A stretch of 15,611 nucleotides of DNA from Pseudomonadota bacterium (lineage in GTDB: Bacteria; Pseudomonadota; Gammaproteobacteria; Burkholderiales; Thiobacillaceae). Positions 1 to 7,028 of this stretch are shown here, piece by piece. The translations under genes and the position numbers were made by a program. The stretch lies in NCBI GenBank assembly GCA_021802595.1, contig JAJZRT010000019.1, positions 1 through 15,611 of the forward strand, given 5' to 3'. Within the stretch, counting starts at the first letter, position 1. Each line of letters begins with the position of its first letter. Below the pieces are notes generated by a model. The model did no database searches. It was not told the origin of the DNA and was given only the letters and a program-made list of their open reading frames with translations.

Positions 1-232
1 CGATGATCCCGAACACGATGCCGATCACCGGTCCGCCGATCAGCGGTGCCAGGCGGCCCAGCCACCAGGCGATCAGCGCCATCACGCAGACCAGGCCCAG
101 CCCCGGCAGCAGCGCGATCAGCGGGTGTGGCCCGGGCGGCTCGGGCGCGGTCAGTTCGATGTTGTCGGCGGGGACGACGTGCTCGATCACGTCCTCGACG
201 GGATCGACGTGCGGGCGCGTGCTGTTGGGCAT
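1..232 (-). CDS. YeiH-family putative membrane transporter, N-terminal part
   Basis: This is the first 77 codons of a minus-strand gene whose 3' end lies beyond the left edge. It starts at ATG 232-230. The first ~36 residues are polar and acidic. They are followed by a hydrophobic stretch (HPLIALLPGLGLVCVMAL, then IAWWLGRLAPLIGGPVIGIV) that closely resembles the N-terminal membrane region of the YeiH/UPF0324 family (Pfam Cons_hypoth698), including the LIGGPV motif. Members are about 340 residues with around ten membrane segments and are annotated as putative sulfate exporters; the substrate is not firmly established. No upstream in-frame ATG gives a longer protein, and the ribosome binding site is weak. 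The family call rests on this short N-terminal segment from memory, so function is tentative. Confidence 0.7.
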   Translation of the reverse strand, partial: MPNSTRPHVDPVEDVIEHVVPADNIELTAPEPPGPHPLIALLPGLGLVCVMALIAWWLGRLAPLIGGPVIGIVFGII

Positions 233-425
233 GATCTCGGGTCCATGGACGGCGAGCGGCATTTATAGAAGCCGTGCGGGCGCCGGCACAGTCCGTGTTG
301 CTTATGGGCGCTATCAGTCGTCGTGATGGGTCGGTTCGGCGCGGTGTGCGATGGGTATGCACGCTGTCGGCGCATGCCTGCAGGGCACGCGCGGCCGGGG
401 CCGGCGCGCGCGCATCAAGATCGGC
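233..425. other. Intergenic region without a recognisable gene
   Basis: This stretch lies upstream of the transporter start and left of the integrase relic. Open frames through it have no protein-like composition and overlap the relics. I see no tRNA, repeat or convincing promoter, although the transporter promoter is expected on the minus strand here. No tRNA-like attachment block precedes the integrase relic at 426. Confidence 0.5.
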
Positions 426-486
426 ATGGCATCGATCACGCAGCGTGAGTCGAGCAGGTGACAAGCGAAGGTGCGGCGGTACGGTC
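426..486 (+). pseudogene. Relic of the integrase 5' end
   Basis: The 61 bases from ATG 426 align without gaps to the first 61 bases of the intact integrase gene at 4926-4986, with 55 identical by my count. Codon 12, TGG (Trp) in the intact gene, is TGA here, so the relic is dead even apart from its truncation. The similarity stops near 486, and five bases later a relic of the restriction helicase gene begins. It is therefore a remnant of a related element rather than a functional gene. Confidence 0.85.
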
Positions 487-491
487 GCGTT

Positions 492-606
492 GCTCATAGG
501 TGTCGCCCGTGGTCACTGCGGGCGCATTGACGGCGAACTCGGCGATACCCTCGAAGACGTACTTCGGCGTGTTGGGCGTGAAGTCCACGATCAGCTTGTT
601 GTAGAT
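492..606 (-). pseudogene. Internal fragment of a type III restriction (Res) gene
   Basis: These 115 bases align without gaps to 9296-9410 inside the intact res gene in the same orientation, with about 104 identities. Read on the minus strand, the fragment encodes a stretch starting IYNKLIVDFTPNTPKYVF and ending TGDTYE. It corresponds to Res residues about 103-140, just after the Walker A region, with no frameshift and mostly silent or conservative changes. Both ends are abrupt: the integrase relic ends five bases to the left, and the stop codon of the Asp-box protein lies about 20 bases to the right. Confidence 0.88.
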
Positions 607-628
607 AGGGCGAGTGGTCCGGGCGCGC

Positions 629-3600
629 TCAGTACGAGCCGGCTACAACGCCACAAGACAGGCCGGCAAGCTTGGCGGGCGCAACTTTGAGTTCCCGCAG
701 GTGGTTTTTGACCAGCACGGTGTTGAAGGCGGCCAACTGTTTCATCCGCATGGCCTTCCAGGCAGCCATTGTGCGGTCGTAGTGACGACAGTCGCTCTTC
801 AAGGTGGCGATCTGGGCTGGTGTGGGCGACATGTCCAAACCCACCTGCATGAGGCTGACCAGGGAGTTGTAGTCGTTGTTCAAGGCGAAGAAGGATCGCA
901 GCGTATGGGGTTTAGGCGTCTTGTGGTGGAGGAAAAACAGGAAAGCATGGGCCGGCTTCTTGCCGCCGATCTTGGTCAGATCGGCATCGAGCTTTTTGGC
1001 CTGCGCAGCAAGCGGGCCAGGCAGGTGGTCATGCATGAGCGACGTCAACTGGGCCTTGACGGCGTTTACTTCCAGGCGGCCTGCATAGCTCTGCTGCATG
1101 CCGTGGTAGGCCTGCATCGTCAGCCGGTTCTGGGCGCGCAGGGCGGCCATTAGGTCGCGGCTCTGGCCGACGCGTGGATCGTTCACGACGGTGGCGTGAC
1201 GGGTGTAGACCTGGCCGTCCACGGTGAGCTTGAGCGTATAAACGCCGGGGATCACCTGGGGTCCGTGCGGACCCGGAGTGGTGGCGCCAGCCACGTTATT
1301 CATCTGGTTTTCGAGGTCATGGTGAAAGGCCGGCGGGGGTGCATAACGAAGGTTCCAATTGAAGCGGTTCAGCCCGACATGGGTGGTCAGGGCGCGCGAC
1401 TGGGGCGAGGCCAGCCAGTAGCGGGGAAAGGCTTGCCCCTCGATGGGGGCCGGCAACGTGCTGGAATAGGTACGGAGCAGATTCCCATGGGGGCCGAAAA
1501 CCCGGAGCTGGATCGGCCCGTTGGGTTTGTGGCGGAGGTCGTAATCCACGATCACGCCATAGGGCGGATTAGGAGCATGCGGTACCTCGATGGAGAAGGG
1601 CTGATCCCAATTGCTGTTGATCCGGGCGCGAATGGCCTCCTCGGGCTTGAAGAGATAAACCGGGGAAGAGGCGATGGCCTGGGCATGGGCGGCGATCTGC
1701 TGCAGCGGGGTGATGTCGTCCAGCACCCAGAAGCCGCGGCCGAAGGTGCTGATGACCAGATCGTTCAGGTGGTACCGGGTGTGGACAACGAGGTCAGTGA
1801 TGGCGGTGCTGGGCAGATTCTGGCGCAGCGGCTGCCAGTGATCGCCATTGTCGAAGCTGACGTAGACGGTCGTCCCGGTGCCGGCGAAGAGGAGGCCGGG
1901 CTGCTTGGGATCGGCGCGCAGCACATTCACCCAACTGCCGGTGCGCTGGTCGCGGGGTAGGCCACGGACGATGCTGACCCAAGTCTTGCCGCCGTCGGTG
2001 GTGCGCCAGATCAGCGGCACGTCGATGTCCGGATGAGCGGGCGGGATGGCCTTGTGGCCGGGCTTGACGGAGATGCGGGCAGTAGCGTGGGCGGGATTCA
2101 CCTTGTCGCCGGCAGCGAGGGCATGGCGTGGGGCGGGGGACGGAACGCCGGCTTTCGGATGGGCGGGCGGAGCGGCCTTGTGGTGATGCTTGACGACGAT
2201 GCGGGCGGTGACATAGGCGGTATCCACCTTGTCGCCGGCTTCGATGGTGTGAAATTGGGTGTCAGGCGGCGCGCCGGTGATGTTGCTGACATTGCTCCAG
2301 TGCATGCCGCCATCCATGGTGTTGTAGATCTGGCCGTTGCTGCTCACGGTCCAGACCACGCCCGGCTTGATCTTGGAGATGGAGAAGTCGTTGATGACGG
2401 GCCCGGCCGGCTTGAAGGGGTTGCGGGGTCGCTTCGCTTTCTTCTTGGGCGGCGGTAGCGGCGTGCCGCAGGGCACTGGAGACTTGCCCTTGGGGGTGGT
2501 GAGGGCGGGGCTGAAAGCCTGCCAGGAATGGCCACCGTTGCGCGAGACCAGCAGACACTGATAGGCGACGTAGAGAGCGCCGGGATCGAAGGCGGTATCG
2601 AATTTCATCGGCAGGCTACGACTGGCGCGGTAGTTCTTGGTTTTGGCGCCGAAGTTGGGTGCGATGTTTCCCCACTGCCCGGTAGCCATATTGATCTTGA
2701 CCAGGCCGCCCCCGCCGCCGCCGGGGCCATAGCCGATGGCATAGAGGATATGCGGATGCAGGGGATCGGGCGCGATGTAGCCGAACTCCGAGGAGGGCAC
2801 GGGGCTCCAGTCGGTGAAGTCCACCTGGCCCCAGTTGCCGCGGCTGCGGATCATGACCGCTCCGGTATCCTGCTGCGCACCGACGATCCAATAGGGATAT
2901 TGGCCGGTGGTGGCCACATGGTAGATCTGCGAGATGGGCTCGGTGTACCAGAGACTCCAGGTACGGCCGTTATCGAGCGTGACGCTGACACCCTGGTCGG
3001 AGCCGACCACCATGCGCTTGCCGTTGGTGGGATCGATCCAGAGATCGTGGTAATCCTCGCCGCCGGGGGCGCCCTTGAAGGCATGGAAGGTGACGCCGCC
3101 GTCGATGGAGCGGTACAGGGCGGTGCTGACGGTATAGACGACGTTGTGATTCCGTGGATCCACGAAGACGCCGCAACTGTAAGCGCCCTGGCCGTTGCTG
3201 ATGCGCTTGTCCTTTACCGCCATGTGGCGCCATGTGGCGCCGCCGTTGTCGGAGCGGAAAAGACCGGACCCATGCTTGATGTTGTTGCCGACAATGTAGA
3301 TGCGCCGGCCATGCAGGGCGATCGCCACGCCAATACGGCCGGGGAAAGGCGGAATCTTGAGCGGTGTCCAGGTCAGGCCGCCGTTGGTCGATTTGAACAA
3401 TAGCGGCGGCTTGGGCTTTGCCTTCGGGCCATGCCGGAGCGCAAAAAACGGGCCGCCCGTGCCTTGGGTGTCAGCCAGCAGAATGTTGGGATCGCCGTTG
3501 TCGAACACCACTTCGCGCGTGCCGTGATAACCGGCGGGCTTGAGGACGTTGGTCCAGGTCCGGCCGCCATTCGTGGAGCGGTAGATGCCGCCGCCGTGGT

Positions 3601-4114
3601 GGGTGGCGTTACCGAGGGCGGAGACGATGACCACGTTGGGGTTGGCGGGATCGACCAGGATGCTGTCGATCATCACGGTGTCTTCAAGGCCGATGTGCTG
3701 CCAGGTCTTGCCGGCATTGGTGGACTTCCACATGCCGTCGCCTAAGCTGCCCAAGAAGGGACGGATCACGGTGGGGTCACCGGTGCCGGCATACACGATA
3801 TTCGGATCGGAGGGAACGACTTGAACGGCGCCGATGGCATCTACGCCTTTTATCTGGTCGAAGATGGGGAACCAGGTGACGCCGGCACTGGTGGTTTTCC
3901 AGATGCCTCCCTCGGGCGTGCCCGCGTAATACACGCCGGGCTGGCCGATGACGCCGGTGACCGTGGAAACGCGGCCGCCGTGAAACGGGCCAACGTTCCG
4001 CCACTTAAGGCCGGCATAGAGGTCGGGGTTGACATGCGCGGCCGCGGTCAAGGTGAATGCCAAACTACCGGCGACAACCAATACCCAATATGCAACGCAT
4101 GAAAATCGCTTCAT
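629..4114 (-). CDS. Exported Asp-box (BNR) repeat protein, VPS10/sortilin-like beta-propeller
   Basis: Start ATG 4114-4112 has GGAG nine bases upstream and directly opens a signal peptide (MKRFSCVAYWVLVVAGSL..., probable cleavage near TAAA-H). A GTG at 4141 would add nine residues with no better signal, so I reject it. The mature protein of about 1,130 residues carries eleven Asp boxes of the form S/T-x-D/N-x-G-x-x-W (for example KSTNAGKTW, RSTNGGRTW, RTTDGGKTW). These are hallmarks of the BNR/sortilin propeller fold, and such proteins are often annotated as glycosyl hydrolases without demonstrated activity. The C-terminal ~400 residues begin after FGRGFWVLDD and look like non-propeller domains with a helical end. 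A Lys/Pro/His-rich insert includes a 42-residue direct duplication. No enzymatic residues can be assigned. The protein is probably periplasmic or extracellular; its role is unknown. An IS remnant lies only 33 bases upstream. Confidence 0.88.
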   Translation of the reverse strand: MKRFSCVAYWVLVVAGSLAFTLTAAAHVNPDLYAGLKWRNVGPFHGGRVSTVTGVIGQPGVYYAGTPEGGIWKTTSAGVTWFPIFDQIKGVDAIGAVQVVPSDPNIVYAGTGDPTVIRPFLGSLGDGMWKSTNAGKTWQHIGLEDTVMIDSILVDPANPNVVIVSALGNATHHGGGIYRSTNGGRTWTNVLKPAGYHGTREVVFDNGDPNILLADTQGTGGPFFALRHGPKAKPKPPLLFKSTNGGLTWTPLKIPPFPGRIGVAIALHGRRIYIVGNNIKHGSGLFRSDNGGATWRHMAVKDKRISNGQGAYSCGVFVDPRNHNVVYTVSTALYRSIDGGVTFHAFKGAPGGEDYHDLWIDPTNGKRMVVGSDQGVSVTLDNGRTWSLWYTEPISQIYHVATTGQYPYWIVGAQQDTGAVMIRSRGNWGQVDFTDWSPVPSSEFGYIAPDPLHPHILYAIGYGPGGGGGGLVKINMATGQWGNIAPNFGAKTKNYRASRSLPMKFDTAFDPGALYVAYQCLLVSRNGGHSWQAFSPALTTPKGKSPVPCGTPLPPPKKKAKRPRNPFKPAGPVINDFSISKIKPGVVWTVSSNGQIYNTMDGGMHWSNVSNITGAPPDTQFHTIEAGDKVDTAYVTARIVVKHHHKAAPPAHPKAGVPSPAPRHALAAGDKVNPAHATARISVKPGHKAIPPAHPDIDVPLIWRTTDGGKTWVSIVRGLPRDQRTGSWVNVLRADPKQPGLLFAGTGTTVYVSFDNGDHWQPLRQNLPSTAITDLVVHTRYHLNDLVISTFGRGFWVLDDITPLQQIAAHAQAIASSPVYLFKPEEAIRARINSNWDQPFSIEVPHAPNPPYGVIVDYDLRHKPNGPIQLRVFGPHGNLLRTYSSTLPAPIEGQAFPRYWLASPQSRALTTHVGLNRFNWNLRYAPPPAFHHDLENQMNNVAGATTPGPHGPQVIPGVYTLKLTVDGQVYTRHATVVNDPRVGQSRDLMAALRAQNRLTMQAYHGMQQSYAGRLEVNAVKAQLTSLMHDHLPGPLAAQAKKLDADLTKIGGKKPAHAFLFFLHHKTPKPHTLRSFFALNNDYNSLVSLMQVGLDMSPTPAQIATLKSDCRHYDRTMAAWKAMRMKQLAAFNTVLVKNHLRELKVAPAKLAGLSCGVVAGSY
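2014..2248 (-). repeat. 42-codon direct repeat inside the Asp-box protein gene
   Basis: Two neighbouring copies sit at a period of 126 bases; for example the same 15-mer beginning CACCTTGTCGCC occurs at 2099 and 2225. They encode AGDKVDTAYVTARIVVK and AGDKVNPAHATARISVK, each followed by a His/Lys/Ala/Pro-rich linker ending PPAHP. The copies have diverged moderately. They interrupt the propeller between two Asp boxes, as an extended loop would. Confidence 0.85.
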
Positions 4115-4147
4115 GACGCAGGTCTCCGCAAAAATCCACACTACGCT

Positions 4148-4637
4148 TGACCTGCCCCATTCTGTGTACTGCGGATAAGCAGGAAGTCCGTGGGTTGAAG
4201 GCTACTGCATCGGTGCCTGGGTTTTGCTATTGCTTTTACCATCCTGTCTTCGTCGTAAGTTTGCAGCGAATTGGGCGGGCGGGATTCGCCCGCAGTTGCT
4301 GTGTGGACGCACTTCGTTGTAATCACGTCGCCAGTCGCTGATCACGTCGCGCGCTTGCGGCAACGTCGTGAACCACTGTTCGTTGAGGCACTCGTCGCGG
4401 AACTTGCTGTTGCAACTCTCGATAGAGCCGTTCTACATGGGCTTGCCGGGCTCGATCAGGAGATGCCGGATGCCGTGCTGTTGCGCCCAGGCCATGAAGG
4501 CGCGCGAGGTGAACTCAGGGCCGTTGTCGGTGCGCACCGCACGCGGATAGCCGCGGAAGCAGGCCGCCCGGTCGAGCACGCGTGTCACGTACTTGCCGCC
4601 CATGCCATGGTCGACCGCGATGTCCACGCACTTGTGG
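4148..4637 (-). mobile_element. Truncated IS3-family insertion sequence
   Basis: The element keeps the 3' part of its transposase gene and a probable terminal end beginning TGACCTGCCCC at 4148, of the TGA-start type usual for IS3-family ends. The other end and the first half of the element are missing: similarity to the transposase stops near 4637, where unrelated sequence begins. With only one end present, no target-site duplication can be identified. The exact boundaries are inferred from the protein-level match and the terminal motif. Confidence 0.75.
4202..4637 (-). pseudogene. IS3-family transposase (OrfB) C-terminal fragment with nonsense codon
   Basis: The reading frame runs from about HKCVDIAVDHG through RTDNGPEFTSRAF (second catalytic Asp of the DDE triad) and HGIRHLLIEPGKPM to a TAG stop at 4433-4435. 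It then continues in the same frame with NGSIESCNSKFRDECLNEQW (catalytic Glu region) and DWRRDYNEVRPH to a TAG at 4202-4204. IS3 transposases normally have Gln after GKPM, so one C-to-T change (CAG to TAG) explains the internal stop. The first catalytic Asp and the upstream OrfA are absent. It cannot encode an active transposase. Confidence 0.88.
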
Positions 4638-4786
4638 CCGGCGAAAGCAAAACACTGCAATGGTTCGGGTGCCCGCGCATAAGGCATGCCACAAATTTGC
4701 CATACTCGATGTGGCAATTCGTGCAGCCAAAAGCAAAACAGCGCCTCACACTGAACAGTATAAGACGCTGATTTTGCTGGATAAAA
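4638..4786. other. Spacer between IS remnant and tRNA block
   Basis: These roughly 150 bases are AT-richer than the surroundings. They contain a 7-base inverted pair (TGCCACA near 4686, TGTGGCA near 4710) and two similar AAGCAAAACA stretches. No gene is supported: the open frame crossing it on the plus strand reads through the tRNA segment and shows the familiar artefact KGIEPSTFALR. It would be the chromosomal flank downstream of the tRNA if the attachment block has been read correctly. Confidence 0.4.
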
Positions 4787-4832
4787 TGGTGGAGCGGAAG
4801 GGGATCGAACCCTCGACCTTCGCATTGCGAAC
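4787..4832 (-). repeat. Probable attachment block: 3' part of tRNA-Ala (anticodon CGC)
   Basis: Read on the minus strand, the block contains an anticodon loop TTCGCAA (4831-4825, anticodon CGC), the 3' anticodon strand TGCGA, and a T arm with GGTTCGATCC flanked by pairing strands. It ends with the acceptor strand CCGCTCC and ACCA at 4787. The 5' half of a tRNA is missing: bases beyond 4832 do not pair or match. A partial tRNA 3' end abutting an integrase gene is the usual signature of one end of an element inserted into a tRNA gene. Its orientation predicts the island to the right and the intact tRNA-Ala(CGC) gene at the far end, outside this window. Confidence 0.82.
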
Positions 4833-4863
4833 CGGAAATTCATGGGCCTTGAAAGCCTTTTAA

Positions 4864-4892
4864 TTGCTGCATTTCATAGGGCCATGTAGGAT
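4864..4892 (+). promoter_or_regulatory. Possible integrase promoter
   Basis: TTGCTG (4864-4869) and TAGGAT (4887-4892) are spaced by 17 bases, and the integrase start lies 34 bases downstream. Three and four of six positions match the sigma-70 consensus boxes. This is a weak candidate, supported mainly by position. Confidence 0.3.
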
Positions 4893-4913
4893 AACGGGGA
4901 CAAAACGGGGACA
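4893..4913 (+). repeat. Tandem 10-base repeat AACGGGGACA upstream of integrase
   Basis: AACGGGGACA occurs at 4893-4902 and again at 4904-4913, a period of 11 bases or about one helical turn. Lying between the attachment block and the integrase start, the copies could be arm-type binding sites for the integrase or sites for a directionality factor. They also lie close to the likely transcription start, so binding there could control integrase expression. The function is inferred. Confidence 0.45.
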
Positions 4914-4925
4914 CTGAGGTTCGAC

Positions 4926-5900
4926 ATGGCATCGATCACGCAGCGTGACTCGGGCAGGTGGCAAGCGAAGGTGCGGCGACATGGTCAGCCTGCCATTTCC
5001 CGCGCGTTCCGGACGCGCTTCGATGCCGAAGCCTGGGCGCGCAAGCTCGAAAGCGAGCAAGAGCGGGGCGTCTGGCACGACAGCAGCGAGGCCGAACGTA
5101 CGACCTTGCACGCGGCCCTCGATCGGTACGAGCGTGAGAAGACTCCCGCCAAGCGAAGTGCAGTCAAGGAAGCGAGCGTGCTCCGCATCCTGCGCGATGA
5201 GGTGATCGCCAGGCACGCTTTGGCGCGTATCGGCAGCGCTGACGTTGCGAAGTGCTGTGCGACCTGGCAGCGCGCTGGCCTGGCACCGGCGACGATCCAT
5301 CGCCGGCTCTCGGTTCTGTCGCACGTATACGAAATAGCAGCGCGCGAGTGGGGGATGGCGGGTCTCACCAACCCCGTGCGCATGATCAAAAAGCCGACAG
5401 TGCGCAACGAGCGGAGTCGCCGAGTCACCGATCTCGAACTGGAGGCCATCTGCGCGACTTCGGAGTCGCGGGAACTCGAGTCCATCATCCTACTGGCGGT
5501 GGAGACGGCGATGCGCCGCGGCGAGATTTGCGCGATGCGATGGGAGCACGTTGATCTCGGAGCGCGCACCGTCCACCTTCCGAAGACCAAGAACGGTTAC
5601 GCGCGCGACATACCGCTCAGCACGCGCGCAGGCCAACTTCTGAAGGCTTTGCCCCGCCGCATCGACGGGCGAGTGTTTTCGATGCGGCCGGACAGCGTCA
5701 CGCAGGCATTCGAGCGCGCCGTCGAGCGCGCTGGAGTAGCCGACGTGCGGCTGCACGACCTGAGGCATGAAGCCACGTCCAGACTGGCAGAGCGGCTGCA
5801 GGCGCACGAGCTTGCGAAAGTGACCGGCCATCGCGACATGCGCATGGTCCTGCGGTATTATCATCCACGTGCGGAAGACTTGGCCAGCAAGCTCGCTTGA
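4926..5900 (+). CDS. int: Tyrosine recombinase / site-specific integrase
   Basis: This 324-residue phage-type integrase would recombine the tRNA-Ala attachment sites. Residues 1-60 form a small N-terminal arm-binding-like region (TQRDSGRWQAKVRRHG), residues ~60-150 a core-binding domain, and ~165-324 the catalytic domain. Visible catalytic residues are Arg197 in ETAMRRGEI, Lys222 in PKTKNGYARDIPL, His277 and Arg280 in LHDLRH, His302 in TGHRDM, and the nucleophile Tyr311 in RYYHP, so it looks intact. GAGG lies six bases before ATG 4926. The gene reads away from the attachment block, 93 bases beyond it. A 61-base degraded copy of its start occurs at 426. Its stop overlaps a possible small TTG-started reading frame. 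Confidence 0.95.
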   Translation: MASITQRDSGRWQAKVRRHGQPAISRAFRTRFDAEAWARKLESEQERGVWHDSSEAERTTLHAALDRYEREKTPAKRSAVKEASVLRILRDEVIARHALARIGSADVAKCCATWQRAGLAPATIHRRLSVLSHVYEIAAREWGMAGLTNPVRMIKKPTVRNERSRRVTDLELEAICATSESRELESIILLAVETAMRRGEICAMRWEHVDLGARTVHLPKTKNGYARDIPLSTRAGQLLKALPRRIDGRVFSMRPDSVTQAFERAVERAGVADVRLHDLRHEATSRLAERLQAHELAKVTGHRDMRMVLRYYHPRAEDLASKLA

Positions 5901-6013
5901 ACGCGCCTGAGAATAACGAAGCACTTACGGATTGGCGCGCCGTAGTTTTTGAGGATGTGGTTATCGACCTCGGGGATGGCGCTGAGGCGTGCCTGCGGTG
6001 CTCGGATAGGTAG
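5897..6013 (+). CDS. Possible 38-residue small protein, unrecognised
   Basis: A TTG codon at 5897-5899 overlaps the integrase TGA and opens a frame of 38 codons ending at TAG 6011-6013. It encodes NAPENNEALTDWRAVVFEDV followed by VIDLGDGAEACLRCSDR. The acidic, ordered-looking composition and the fit of the frame between integrase and peptidase genes are suggestive. A TTG start without a clear ribosome binding site is weak support, and the frame could be chance. I do not recognise it; an excisionase-like role would be speculation. Confidence 0.25.
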   Translation: MNAPENNEALTDWRAVVFEDVVIDLGDGAEACLRCSDR

Positions 6014-6022
6014 GTGAATCCT

Positions 6023-7006
6023 ATGGATGAAGCGCTTAAATCTCGGATTACCGAATACCGAAAGCGGCTCGAGAACCCGTATGCGTATATCGAGTATCTC
6101 GAGTGCCCTGAAGGTGATAGTGCAGTGTTGGTCTCAGCGGTAACAGATCAACGCATCAGTGCAAGTCGCAAACTATTGGAAAATCCCTACGCTTATTCGG
6201 ATGGTGATGGTGGATTTGTCGCGGAAGACGCAGTATCTAGCAGGGCCGATAGGAATTCAGTACTTCATGAATTAGGCGAGAGAGAGCGAAAGCCTCGGCG
6301 CGGTAGAAAGGTGGGCCGTCGCTATACTGATACTGAAATCGAGGCGATTGCGCGAGGGTTGCAGTCTCGCTTGTGGCGAGAGCGAAAGCATTTATGGTCC
6401 GGTATTCCACCAACCGATCCAGTCGACCTCCTAGACATCAGGAAGGCACTCTTCCTCGCTGGCTATGACTTGGAGTACGAAAGCGGTTTGGGTCGGTATC
6501 GTCATAACGGCGACCAAATCGAAGTTGCTGGACTAATTGACCGCGATGCGAAGCTGGTCAAAGTGTCGCAGCAATTTCTTGGCCCACCTTTGACCTTCAC
6601 GCTGGCCCATGAGCTTGGGCATGCCGTGTTGCACAGCGAAGGTGGTGGCGTTCACCGTGACCGCCCGCTGGATGGCGTCATCCGGCCCCGTGAACCTGAC
6701 GAGCTTGAGGCCGACAAGTTTGCGACTTACTTCCTCATGCCAAGCAAACTGGTCACGCAGCGCTTCTGTCAGATCTTCGGGACGGAATGTTTCGTGTTGA
6801 CAGACGATACGGCATTCGCCCTCTTGGGTACGACCAGTGATGCGGTGATGCAGAAATATCCTAAGCGTCGGGACATTGCCCAATTGCTTGCAAGCACAGA
6901 GCGCTACAACAATCGCTTCTTTAAGTCACTCGCGGATCAGTTTAAGGTATCTGTCGGGGCGATGGCGATTCGGCTTGAGGAACTTGGTCGATTGCTACAA
7001 AGGTGA
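6023..7006 (+). CDS. ImmA/IrrE-type metallopeptidase domain protein
   Basis: The protein has 327 residues from ATG 6023, with AGGTG six bases upstream. A GTG at 6014 would add three residues. The zinc-binding motif HELGH lies in FTLAHELGHAVLHSEG (about residue 196), followed about 30 residues later by the third-ligand region DELEADKFATYFLMP, the classic ImmA/IrrE (Peptidase_M78) arrangement. Family members cleave phage- or element-encoded repressors or stress regulators. No HTH domain is fused here and no repressor gene is adjacent. The N-terminal ~65 residues contain two copies of LENPYAY spaced by 36 residues, which I do not recognise from the family. GC content is visibly below that of the integrase. 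The gene converges on res with a 22-base gap. A regulatory role for the island or its defence operon is inference. Confidence 0.88.
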   Translation: MDEALKSRITEYRKRLENPYAYIEYLECPEGDSAVLVSAVTDQRISASRKLLENPYAYSDGDGGFVAEDAVSSRADRNSVLHELGERERKPRRGRKVGRRYTDTEIEAIARGLQSRLWRERKHLWSGIPPTDPVDLLDIRKALFLAGYDLEYESGLGRYRHNGDQIEVAGLIDRDAKLVKVSQQFLGPPLTFTLAHELGHAVLHSEGGGVHRDRPLDGVIRPREPDELEADKFATYFLMPSKLVTQRFCQIFGTECFVLTDDTAFALLGTTSDAVMQKYPKRRDIAQLLASTERYNNRFFKSLADQFKVSVGAMAIRLEELGRLLQR

Positions 7007-7028
7007 GGCAGCCTCGTTGCCAATAATG

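Noticed and set aside
274..690. 138-codon plus-strand frame over the relic region
   Set aside because: It spans the int and res relics out of frame and has no protein-like features.
2528..3403. 291-codon plus-strand frame antisense to the Asp-box protein
   Set aside because: Its Ala/Gly/Asp/Val-rich composition mirrors the repeats of the opposite strand, and it has no ribosome binding site or family resemblance.
4141..4326. 61-codon minus-strand frame inside the IS remnant
   Set aside because: It is an out-of-frame shadow of the transposase fragment, which occupies another minus-strand frame.
4582..4863. 93-codon plus-strand frame ending near the integrase promoter
   Set aside because: It reads through the reverse of the tRNA block, giving the well-known spurious peptide KGIEPSTFALR, and through the IS relic.
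7007..7028. Bidirectional terminator between the convergent peptidase and res genes
   Set aside because: The 22-base gap shows no inverted repeat or T run.
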